A DNA stretch of 5,809 bases from DASUSF01 sp036375275. GTDB taxonomy: Bacteria > Pseudomonadota > Alphaproteobacteria > Geminicoccales > Geminicoccaceae. Under the pieces are notes generated by a model, which worked only from the letters and a program-made list of their open reading frames with translations, did not search any database and was not told where the DNA came from. The translations under genes were made by a program, and so were the position numbers. Where the stretch lies: the NCBI GenBank assembly GCA_036375275.1, contig DASUSF010000361.1, forward strand, positions 1 through 5,809. Direction: 5' to 3'. Shown here one piece after another: positions 1 through 5,744 of this stretch. The stretch's first letter is position 1. Every line of letters starts with the position of its first letter.

Positions 1-183
1 GACAACAACTCCTACGAGCAGTGGCTCGCCGACGGCTCCAAGGACGCGACCACCCGCGCCCTCGACACCGCGAAGGCGATGCTCGATTCCTACGAAGCCC
101 CGCCCCTCGACCCGGCGATCGACGAAGCGCTGTCTGCCTTCATCCGCCAGCGCGAAGCCGTCCTCCCGGACGATCTGGAGTGA
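1..183 (+). CDS. MttB-family (trimethylamine methyltransferase) protein, C-terminal end only
   Basis: This is the last 60 codons plus a TGA stop of a gene whose start lies left of the window; base 1 is the first base of a codon. The peptide begins DNNSYEQWLADGSKD and ends LPDDLE. It matches the C-terminus of the complete MttB-family gene at 342-1874 at 56 of 60 residues (changes D/E, A/S, S/A and Q/E), and that identity is the whole basis for the call. The family (COG5598, Pfam MTTB) contains corrinoid-dependent methyltransferases acting on trimethylamine or, in members without pyrrolysine, on quaternary amines such as glycine betaine. The substrate cannot be told from this fragment. The gene converges on its paralogue across a 158-base spacer with strong hairpins. 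It ends in TGA whereas the paralogue ends in TAG. Confidence 0.9.
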   Translation, partial: DNNSYEQWLADGSKDATTRALDTAKAMLDSYEAPPLDPAIDEALSAFIRQREAVLPDDLE

Positions 184-198
184 GGCCCCCTCACCCTC

Positions 199-220
199 CC
201 CTCTCCCCCGAGGGAGAGGG
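199..220. terminator. Hairpin, likely terminator for the + strand MttB-family gene
   Basis: CCCTCTCCC at 199-207 pairs perfectly with GGGAGAGGG at 212-220 around the four-base loop CCGA. It starts 15 bases after the TGA stop at 181-183. No T-run follows, so it is not a classic intrinsic terminator. Such tail-less GC-rich hairpins are common at convergent gene ends in high-GC bacteria and may block read-through or protect the transcript's 3' end. Confidence 0.5.
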
Positions 221-297
221 TCCGACGGCCACCGTGCCGGAGCCGGTGTGCGAGCCTCGGGGACGTCGGCGGCGTCGCGGACGAGCGCTCTCCGGCT

Positions 298-320
298 CCC
301 TCTCCCCGCCGGGGAGAGGG
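298..320. terminator. Hairpin, likely terminator for the - strand MttB-family gene
   Basis: CCCTCTCCCC at 298-307 pairs perfectly with GGGGAGAGGG at 311-320 around a three-base loop. It lies 21 bases beyond the end of the - strand gene (TAG, complement of 342-344). There is no T-run on the - strand side. It is a near copy of the hairpin at 199-220, so each convergent gene has its own stem-loop. Confidence 0.5.
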
Positions 321-341
321 AAAGGGTGAGGGGGAAACCGG

Positions 342-1874
342 CTATTCGAGGTCGTCGGGCAGGACGGCTTCGCGCTCGCGGATGAAGGCGGCGAGGGCTT
401 CGTCGATCGCCGGGTCGAGCGGCGGGGCCTCGTAGGAGTCGAGCATGCTCTTCGCGGTCTCGAGGGCGCGGGTGGTCGCGTCCTTGGAGCCGTCGGCGAG
501 CCACTGCTCGTAGGAGTTGTTGTCGAGCAGCTCGGGCATGAAGAACGCGCTCTGGAAGTGCGCCTGGGTGTGCGCCGAGCCGAGGTAGTGCCCGCCCGGG
601 CCGACCTCCCGGATCGCCTGGAGCGCCTCGTCGAAGTCGCCGAACTGCGGCCCCTGGCCGAACCTGTAGAACATCTCGATCTGCTCGGCGTCGAGAACGA
701 ACTTGGCGAAGCTCGCGGCGAGGCCCGCTTCCATCCAGCCGGCGGCGTGCAGGACGTAGTTGGCGCCGCCGAGCAGGACCGCGTTCATGGTCTGGACGGA
801 TTCGTACGCCGCCTGCGCGTCCACGACCTTGGAGCCGCAGAGCATGCCGCTTGATCGGAAGGGGATCCCGTAGCGGCGGGTCAGCTGGCCGACCATCAGG
901 TTCATGAGCGCGAGCTCGGGCGTGCCGAACATCGGCGCGCCGGACTTCATCGAGACGGTCGCGATGAACATGCCGTAGACCGCGGGGCTGCCCCTCCGGC
1001 AAAGCTGGCCGTAGGCGATGCCCGCGAGCGCTTCGGCGTTGAGCTGGGCCACCGCCGCGACCGGGCTCGCGGGCGTATTGGCGCCGGCGAGGACGAAGGG
1101 CGAGACGATCACCGCCTGGTTGGCCTCTGCGTAGGTGCGGAGCGCGCCGAGCATGGTCGCGTCCCAGACCAGCGGCGAGTTGCAGTTGACCAGCGAGATC
1201 ATCGCCGTCCGGTCGGTGATCCCGTCGCCGAACAGGATCTTCAGCATCTCGACGGCATCGGCCGCCCGCTCCGGCGCGGTCACGGGCCCCATGAAGGGCT
1301 TGTCGCCATGGCGGATCGCGCTCGCCGTGATGTGCAGGTGGCGCTTCGCGACCGGGACGTCGACCGGCTCCACCGTGACCGCGCCGATGTTGTGCAGCGC
1401 CGGCGCCATCTGGGCGAGCTTGTGGAAGGCCTGGAGGTCGGCGAGCGTGCCGTAGCGGCGCTCGTTCTCGAAGCCGTAGACGAACGGCGAGCCGTAGGTC
1501 GGGGCGAAGGCGACGCTGTCGTCGCCGATCAGGGTCGCGCGCTCCGGGTTCCGGGCTTCCAGGGTGAAGCGCTCCGGGACCGTCTTCAGGATCTCCATGA
1601 GCAGAGCTTCCGGGATCCGCACCCGCTCGCCCTCGACCTCCGCGCCGGCCTCCCGCCACGCCCGGAGCGCCTCGTCGTCCCGGAACTCGCAGCCGATCCG
1701 CTCCAGGATCTCCATCGAGGCGGCGTGGATCATCTCGAGGCCCTCGGGGTTCAGGACCTCGTAGACCGGGATCACGCGCTTCAGGGTCGGCAGCGCCCGG
1801 TAGGTCCGCGTCCCGCGCGCCTCGCGCCGGGCGGACCGTCCGCCGCGCCTGCCCTCACGTGCCGCCTCAGCCAT
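342..1874 (-). CDS. MttB-family methyltransferase, non-pyrrolysine type
   Basis: A 510-residue protein of the trimethylamine methyltransferase family (COG5598, Pfam MTTB), whose members move a methyl group from a methylated amine to a corrinoid protein. Family-typical stretches include NCNSPLVWD (about residues 230-238), SSGMLCGSKVVDAQA (from about 342), GWMEAGL and VGPGGHYLGSAHT (about 424-436). The length fits the family, and the frame is open with no internal amber codon, so it is not a pyrrolysine enzyme like archaeal MttB; the nearest characterised analogue would be the non-Pyl glycine betaine methyltransferase MtgB. The substrate is unknown. I chose the ATG at 1874-1872 because GGAGGAGGGG lies six bases upstream; an in-frame ATG 16 codons earlier (1922) lacks such a site. 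The N-terminus (about 25 residues) is Arg/Ala-rich and probably disordered. No corrinoid protein, reductive activase or methyl-acceptor transferase gene is in the window. A convergent near-copy ends at 183. Confidence 0.92.
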   Translation of the reverse strand: MAEAAREGRRGGRSARREARGTRTYRALPTLKRVIPVYEVLNPEGLEMIHAASMEILERIGCEFRDDEALRAWREAGAEVEGERVRIPEALLMEILKTVPERFTLEARNPERATLIGDDSVAFAPTYGSPFVYGFENERRYGTLADLQAFHKLAQMAPALHNIGAVTVEPVDVPVAKRHLHITASAIRHGDKPFMGPVTAPERAADAVEMLKILFGDGITDRTAMISLVNCNSPLVWDATMLGALRTYAEANQAVIVSPFVLAGANTPASPVAAVAQLNAEALAGIAYGQLCRRGSPAVYGMFIATVSMKSGAPMFGTPELALMNLMVGQLTRRYGIPFRSSGMLCGSKVVDAQAAYESVQTMNAVLLGGANYVLHAAGWMEAGLAASFAKFVLDAEQIEMFYRFGQGPQFGDFDEALQAIREVGPGGHYLGSAHTQAHFQSAFFMPELLDNNSYEQWLADGSKDATTRALETAKSMLDSYEAPPLDPAIDEALAAFIREREAVLPDDLE

Positions 1875-1880
1875 CGCCGA

Positions 1881-1890
1881 CCCCTCCTCC
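1881..1890 (-). promoter_or_regulatory. Ribosome binding site of the MttB-family gene
   Basis: Read on the - strand, GGAGGAGGGG ends six bases before the ATG at 1874. This strong Shine-Dalgarno match decides the start, giving 510 residues rather than 526. Confidence 0.75.
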
Positions 1891-2030
1891 GGGCTGCCGC
1901 GGCGCACCCTAGCCGCCGACACCGGCCGCCTCTAGCGCCACGGCGACGCCGAAGCCCGTGCATCCGCCCTCCTCGTGAGGCATCTCGCGGCCCGAAACGT
2001 GAGGCGGCTCACAGCCAAGACGCCGCCATT

Positions 2031-2045
2031 GATCGAGACTCGATC
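2031..2045. promoter_or_regulatory. Perfect 15-base palindrome, possible operator
   Basis: GATCGAG, one spacer base, then CTCGATC form a perfect 7-base inverted repeat centred on 2038, about 108 bases before the peroxidase start and 164 bases before the methyltransferase start. Its size and symmetry would suit a dimeric transcription factor. No regulator gene is in the window to pair with it, and short CG-rich palindromes also arise by chance in such DNA. Confidence 0.35.
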
Positions 2046-2131
2046 GGACGCAGCCTCGAGTTATGACCGCCGGGACGACCGGTGGCCATGGGGTGCGGAT
2101 GGTCCGCCGTCAGGGGCGGCTCGGACCGAAC

Positions 2132-2138
2132 GAGAGGA
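2132..2138 (+). promoter_or_regulatory. Ribosome binding site of the peroxidase gene
   Basis: GAGAGGA ends seven bases before the ATG at 2146. It supports that start over the in-frame upstream ATG at 1975, which would add 57 residues of unrelated low-complexity sequence. Confidence 0.65.
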
Positions 2139-2145
2139 TTGCATC

Positions 2146-3798
2146 ATGCGACTCAGGATCAGCCATGGCGGCCATGTGCCGGCCGATGCGCCGGCGATGC
2201 CGTTGACGCCGGAAGCGACGCGGGTCGGCGCGGGACTGGCAGAAGCCCGGGTGGAGTTCCGCCGGGCCGCGGCGGCGGCCGCGCCTCCGGGCGCCGCGAC
2301 GTTCGAGGAAGTGACGTTCAGCACCCCCTTCGAGTACCTGTTCAGCGCGCTCAAGGACGACCCGGCGGCCCATCTTCCGGTCGGCCCGGAGACGGTCGAC
2401 GGGCTGAAGGCGCTGGGCGCGGCGATGATCGACCAGGCCGAGCCGCCGGCCGGCAACTCGACGGTGCCGCCGGTCTACACGTACTGGGGGCAGTTCATCG
2501 ACCACGACATCACCGCCAACACCGACCGGACGTCGCTGATCAGCGACATCACCGCCTGCGATCTCCAGCCGGTGCCGCCGGCCGAGGTGGTGAGCAAGCT
2601 CAAGAACCTCCGCCAGCCAGCGCTCAACCTCGACAGCGTCTACGGGTCGGGGCCGATCTGCACCCCGGAGCTCTACGACGGGATCAGGTTCAGGATCGGC
2701 CAGAACGCCGACACCGGCGCCGGCGAGGTGCCGCCGCCAGCGGGCGATCTGAACCGCGACCTGCCGCGCCAGGACAAGAAGGCGGTGATCGCCGACATGC
2801 GCAACGACGAGAACCTGATCGTCGCGCAGTTCCACCTCGCCTTCCTCCGCTTCCACAACGCCGCCGTCGACTGGATCGTCGCCAACGACCTCGCCCGGGG
2901 CGACGATGCGATCTTCGCGATGGCGCGCGACCTCACCCGCTGGCACTACCAGTGGCTGGTGGTCAACGACTACCTGGAGACCGTCACGGTCGCCGGCACC
3001 GTCGAGCAGATCCTTCTCGACGGCACGGCCCACTATGCGCCGCGCTTCGGCGATCTCTGGATGCCGCTCGAGTTCTCGGTCGCGGCCTTCCGCTTCGGCC
3101 ACAGCATGGTCCGCGGCGTGTACGACTTCAACCGCAACTTCGGCAAGGGCGATGCCCCGCTCCTGCCGGCGGCGACCTTCGACCTGATCTTCACCTTCAC
3201 GGGCAACGGCAAGCCGCCTTTTGCCGACCAGGCCGACGTCCTGCCGGCGAACTGGATCATCGAGTGGGACCGCTTCATCGATCATGGCAGCGCGGACCCG
3301 GTCCGCTTCGCGCGCAGGATCGACACCCATCTCGCGCCGCCGCTCGGCCAGATGATCAACGAGGGCGTGGGCGTGAGCCCGGCCGCGCTCAGCGCGCTGC
3401 TCAAGCATCTCGCGCAGCGCAACCTGCTCCGCGGCTACCAGCTCAGCATCCCGACCGGGCAGAGCGTCGCGGGCGTGCTCGGTGTCCCGCCGCTGTCGGA
3501 GGCCGAGCTCAGGCACAACGCCGACGCCGCCATGAATGCCGCGCTCGACTGCTTCGTCGAGCGCACGCCGCTCTGGTACTACGTCCTCAAGGAAGCCGAG
3601 GTCCGGGAGAATGGAAACAGTCTCGGCGACGTCGGCAGCCGGGTCATCGCCGAGACCATCCTCGGCCTGCTCCGCTACGACCCGATGTCCTACCTCAATC
3701 GGGGCTGGACGCCGGCGCAGGGCGTCCGGCTCGACGACGGCGGGCCGATCGTGACGATCGGCGACTTCCTCCGCTTCGCCCGCGTGCTTCCGGGCTGA
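2146..3798 (+). CDS. Bacterial animal-type haem peroxidase (peroxidase-cyclooxygenase superfamily)
   Basis: A 550-residue protein with one animal haem peroxidase domain (An_peroxidase) spanning most of its length. It should use H2O2 to oxidise small substrates or halides through a bound haem. The distal motif WGQFIDHD gives Gln116, Asp119, His120 and Asp121, matching myeloperoxidase Q91, D94, H95 and D96 (haem ester link, distal His, calcium ligand). The segment MRNDEN gives Arg219 and Glu222, matching the catalytic R239 and ester-linked E242; Asn223 replaces the Met243 that forms the sulfonium bond in myeloperoxidase. FRFGHSM gives proximal His319, and Asn426 in RNLLRG fits the Asn that hydrogen-bonds it. 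LNLDSVYGS (about 160-168) resembles the calcium-loop region. No signal peptide or membrane segment is visible, so the protein is probably cytoplasmic or leaves by a non-Sec route. The substrate is unknown. A patatin-like lipase gene follows 109 bases downstream with its own likely promoter. Confidence 0.93.
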   Translation: MRLRISHGGHVPADAPAMPLTPEATRVGAGLAEARVEFRRAAAAAAPPGAATFEEVTFSTPFEYLFSALKDDPAAHLPVGPETVDGLKALGAAMIDQAEPPAGNSTVPPVYTYWGQFIDHDITANTDRTSLISDITACDLQPVPPAEVVSKLKNLRQPALNLDSVYGSGPICTPELYDGIRFRIGQNADTGAGEVPPPAGDLNRDLPRQDKKAVIADMRNDENLIVAQFHLAFLRFHNAAVDWIVANDLARGDDAIFAMARDLTRWHYQWLVVNDYLETVTVAGTVEQILLDGTAHYAPRFGDLWMPLEFSVAAFRFGHSMVRGVYDFNRNFGKGDAPLLPAATFDLIFTFTGNGKPPFADQADVLPANWIIEWDRFIDHGSADPVRFARRIDTHLAPPLGQMINEGVGVSPAALSALLKHLAQRNLLRGYQLSIPTGQSVAGVLGVPPLSEAELRHNADAAMNAALDCFVERTPLWYYVLKEAEVRENGNSLGDVGSRVIAETILGLLRYDPMSYLNRGWTPAQGVRLDDGGPIVTIGDFLRFARVLPG

Positions 3799-3805
3799 GC
3801 CCGGA
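3789..3805 (+). terminator. Hairpin with the peroxidase stop codon in its loop
   Basis: TCCGGGC (3789-3795) and GCCCGGA (3799-3805) are perfect complements, and the three loop bases 3796-3798 are exactly the TGA stop codon. No T-run follows. It may act together with the next hairpin at 3815-3839 in ending the transcript or protecting its 3' end. Confidence 0.4.
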
Positions 3806-3814
3806 TCGAAACGG

Positions 3815-3839
3815 CCCGGCCGTCGCCATGGCGGCCGGG
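3815..3839 (+). terminator. Hairpin downstream of the peroxidase gene
   Basis: CCCGGCCG (3815-3822) pairs perfectly with CGGCCGGG (3832-3839) around a nine-base loop; the palindrome GCCATGGC (3825-3832) overlaps the loop. It begins 17 bases after the stop codon and precedes the predicted promoter of the next gene, where a terminator would be expected. There is no U-tract, so termination strength is uncertain. Confidence 0.5.
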
Positions 3840-3848
3840 AACTTCCAG

Positions 3849-3877
3849 TGGACGCGTAAGGTAGATATTCCTATACT
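3849..3877 (+). promoter_or_regulatory. Predicted sigma70-type promoter of the patatin-like gene
   Basis: TGGACG at 3849-3854 (four of six matches to TTGACA) and TATACT at 3872-3877 (five of six to TATAAT) are separated by exactly 17 bases in a locally AT-rich patch that stands out from the GC-rich surroundings. Transcription would start near 3884, giving a leader of about 25 bases. The perfect 10-base palindrome GACGGCCGTC (3880-3889) overlaps the predicted start point and could be an operator. Confidence 0.6.
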
Positions 3878-3894
3878 GCGACGGCCGTCCCATA

Positions 3895-3900
3895 GCGGAG
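3895..3900 (+). promoter_or_regulatory. Ribosome binding site of the patatin-like gene
   Basis: GCGGAG ends seven bases before the ATG at 3908, a normal spacing, and supports this start. Confidence 0.6.
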
Positions 3901-3907
3901 TCGTCGC

Positions 3908-5662
3908 ATGACCGCGTGCATCGCCTTCCCCGAGCATTCGCCGGAGGACCTCGAGACCTGGTTCCCGGACGTCCGGCCGAAGCCGGAGGAGGGCACGTTC
4001 GAACTCGGCCTGGTGCTCGCCGGGGCGGTCTCGGCGGGCGCGTACACCGCGGGCGTGCTCGACTTCCTCTACGAGGCGCTCGACACGTGGTACCTCGCCA
4101 GGGCCCGCGGCGAGGCGGACGTCCCGTCGCACGACGTGGTCCTCCGGATGATCACCGGCGCGTCGGCGGGCGGCATGAACGGCGCGATCTCGGCGGCGGC
4201 GCTCCGCCACGGCTTCCCCCACCCGCAGGGCCCGGGCAAGCCCGCGGATCGGGGCGACTTCCGGGCCGACAACCCGTTCTGGCGGGTCTGGGTGCGCGAG
4301 ATCGACATCCGCCCGCTGCTCGACCCGACCGATCTCGCGGCCGGCATCCGCTCGCTGCTCAACTGCACGCGCCTGCTCGAGATCGTCCGGGGCGTGATCG
4401 ACCGGCCGGGCGCGCCGGTCGAGGATCCGCGGATGCGCGGCTGGATCGCCAACCCGCTGACCGTGCTGCTGACCGTGACCAACCTCCGCGGCGTCCCCTA
4501 CCAGATCGTCTTCAGCGGCGAGGACCGGCTTCGCCACGAGATGAGCCTGCACCGCGACCACGTCGCGTTCGCGGTCCCGGGTCTCGGCGGCCGGCCGCCG
4601 AGCCCGCCGGTGCCCGCGCCGGACCTCGTGGCCCTGCCGGAGCGGGCGAGCTTTCGGGATCCGGTCTGGCGGGAGTTCGGCATGACCGCGCTCGCGACCG
4701 GCGCGTTCCCCCTGTTCCTCGAGGCCCGGAAGCTCCGCCGCGTCCCCGACCACTACCTCTACCGGCACCTGACCCGGCACGACGGGCGGGTGATCTACGA
4801 TTCGCCGGCCTGGCCGGAGGACGGCCCGCCCTCGCCCTACGAGTACCTCTGCGTCGACGGCGGCGCGATGAACAACGAGCCGTTCGAGCTGGCGCGGAGC
4901 GCGCTCGCCGGCCTCCATGGCCGCAACCCGCGGGCCGGCGACGCGGCGTGCCGGGCGGTGGTCATGGTCGACCCGTTCTCGGAGCCCGGCGTGCCCGGAC
5001 CGTGCGGCGACGCGAGCCTGACCACCGTCGCCGGGGCGACCTTCCGGGCGCTGATCAACCAGGCCCGCTTCACCTTCCGCGATCGGGCCCTGATCCAGGA
5101 CGAGATGGTCTACAGCCGGTACATGGTGGCGCCGCGCCGGAGCGGGATCGTCGGCTCGATGTCGTTGGCCTCGGGCGGGCTCGGCGCGTTCCTCGGCTTC
5201 TTCTCGGAAGCCTACCGGCACCACGACTTCATGCTCGGGCGGAGGAACGCCCAGCGCTTCCTGCAGACGCACCTGACGCTGCCGGAGGCCAACCCTCTGT
5301 TCAGGAGCTGGTCGGAGGCGGCGCGGCGGCGGCATCGCGATCCCAGGCGCCGCGACCACCTGCAGCTGATCCCGCTCCTCGGCAAGTGCGCCGTCGAGGA
5401 GCGGATCCCGGTCTGGCCCGCCGGAGCGTTCCGTCGCGACGACGACCTCACGCGGGCCATTCACACCCGGATCGACGCCGTGCTGAACCGGATCCGGGAC
5501 GACGCGATCCGCGACAACGTGCCGAGGCCCTTCACCGCCTTCGCCCCGCTGCTGGCGCCGGTGGTCCTCGGCTTGGGGCCGCTGATCGCGCGCCGGAAGC
5601 TCAAGGAGAAGGCGGTCGAGAGCATCGACGACGCGGTCCGCGCGATCGACCGGGCGCCCTGA
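3908..5662 (+). CDS. Patatin-like phospholipase family protein
   Basis: A 584-residue predicted lipid acyl hydrolase of the patatin family, which cleaves acyl esters of phospholipids or other lipids using a Ser-Asp dyad. The glycine-rich oxyanion-hole region is LAGAVSAGAYTAGVL (about residues 37-51), the nucleophile elbow is GASAGG with Ser86, and the catalytic Asp is Asp317 in VDGGAMNNEPF. The protein is longer than a minimal patatin domain. A C-terminal module contains a Gly-rich segment (SMSLASGGLGAFLGFFSEA) followed by RHHDFMLGRRN (about 437-447), a pattern I recall from long bacterial patatin-like proteins. Near the end lies a hydrophobic stretch (about 542-560, FTAFAPLLAPVVLGLGPLIA) followed by a basic patch, which could anchor it to the membrane. 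No signal peptide is seen, so it probably acts on the cytoplasmic face. It has its own promoter and starts 109 bases after the peroxidase gene. Substrate and physiological role are unknown. Confidence 0.92.
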   Translation: MTACIAFPEHSPEDLETWFPDVRPKPEEGTFELGLVLAGAVSAGAYTAGVLDFLYEALDTWYLARARGEADVPSHDVVLRMITGASAGGMNGAISAAALRHGFPHPQGPGKPADRGDFRADNPFWRVWVREIDIRPLLDPTDLAAGIRSLLNCTRLLEIVRGVIDRPGAPVEDPRMRGWIANPLTVLLTVTNLRGVPYQIVFSGEDRLRHEMSLHRDHVAFAVPGLGGRPPSPPVPAPDLVALPERASFRDPVWREFGMTALATGAFPLFLEARKLRRVPDHYLYRHLTRHDGRVIYDSPAWPEDGPPSPYEYLCVDGGAMNNEPFELARSALAGLHGRNPRAGDAACRAVVMVDPFSEPGVPGPCGDASLTTVAGATFRALINQARFTFRDRALIQDEMVYSRYMVAPRRSGIVGSMSLASGGLGAFLGFFSEAYRHHDFMLGRRNAQRFLQTHLTLPEANPLFRSWSEAARRRHRDPRRRDHLQLIPLLGKCAVEERIPVWPAGAFRRDDDLTRAIHTRIDAVLNRIRDDAIRDNVPRPFTAFAPLLAPVVLGLGPLIARRKLKEKAVESIDDAVRAIDRAP

Positions 5663-5728
5663 ACCGCCCTGGCCGCGGTCGCCGGGCGTCCCATATACGG
5701 CGCGCCGGCGCACTGCCGGAGCCGTAAC

Positions 5729-5737
5729 AAAGGAGGT
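5729..5737 (+). promoter_or_regulatory. Near-perfect Shine-Dalgarno site of the partial antiporter gene
   Basis: AAAGGAGGT is fully complementary to the typical 16S rRNA 3' end and stops seven bases before the ATG at 5745. It is the strongest ribosome binding site in the window and fixes the start of the gene cut by the right edge. Confidence 0.8.
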
Positions 5738-5744
5738 GGCGCCG

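Larger units (their letters stand above)
186..334. repeat. Nested palindromic intergenic element between convergent genes
   Basis: A perfect 12-base inverted pair (CCCCCTCACCCT at 186-197 and AGGGTGAGGGGG at 323-334) brackets two internal hairpins at 199-220 and 298-320. The two hairpins share the CCCTCTCCC / GGGAGAGGG arms, so each arm could also pair with the distant copy to make one long foldback. GC-rich intergenic elements of this CCCTCACCC...GGGAGAGGG type are widespread in proteobacterial genomes, so this is probably a copy of a dispersed repeat and not unique to this locus; copy number needs a genome search. The middle part (221-297) shows no recognised feature. Confidence 0.75.
1..524. 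repeat. Large inverted repeat formed by the 3' ends of two convergent MttB paralogues
   Basis: Bases 1-183 (+) align without gaps to bases 524-342 read on the - strand. I count 19 mismatches in 183 positions, about 90% identity. The first 65 bases (1-65 against 524-460) are identical; all differences fall in the 118 bases nearest the stop codons, mostly at third codon positions. The left arm probably continues beyond the window. The arms are separated by 158 bases that also contain inverted repeats. The arrangement fits an inverted tail-to-tail gene duplication, possibly kept similar by gene conversion. Confidence 0.9.
1875..2145. other. Divergent intergenic region between the methyltransferase and peroxidase genes
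   Basis: These 271 bases separate two divergently transcribed genes and should hold both promoters. I could not find a convincing -35/-10 pair for either gene by eye. Open frames run into the region from both sides (from 1975 on +, from 1922 on -), but their peptides are low-complexity, lack a good ribosome binding site and do not resemble the families involved. The structured elements seen are GTGAG-GCGG-CTCAC at 1999-2012, the palindrome at 2031-2045, and the 8-base direct repeat CGTGAGGC at 1974-1981 and 1998-2005. Confidence 0.6.

Noticed and set aside
21..329. 102-codon + strand frame at the left edge
   Set aside because: It overlaps the MttB-family C-terminus in another frame and runs through the palindromic spacer; the product is Arg/Pro-rich and has no ribosome binding site or homology I recognise.
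1975..2145. N-terminal extension of the peroxidase to the ATG at 1975
   Set aside because: The 57 added residues are unlike the family and no convincing ribosome binding site precedes 1975, whereas GAGAGGA precedes the ATG at 2146 at good spacing.
2082..3911. Long + strand frame (609 codons) overlapping the peroxidase gene
   Set aside because: The Arg/Pro/Gly-rich product without motifs is a frame-shifted shadow of the peroxidase gene, whose own frame carries all haem-site residues.
3886..5695. CGTCCCATA occurring upstream of both the patatin-like gene (3886-3894) and the antiporter gene (5687-5695)
   Set aside because: The two nine-base copies sit at different distances from their start codons (13 and 49 bases) and in different relation to the -10-like sequences, so a shared regulatory role is not supported; chance is likely.
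3695..5713. Long open frame on the - strand (672 codons) across the patatin-like gene
   Set aside because: Its translation is Arg/Ala/Gly/Val-rich with no recognisable domain and lies opposite a gene with clear catalytic motifs; long antisense frames are expected in DNA this GC-rich.
3916..5727. Long + strand frame (603 codons) overlapping the patatin-like gene
   Set aside because: Frame-shifted shadow with Arg/Pro-rich low-complexity translation; the real frame holds the GASAGG and DGG motifs.
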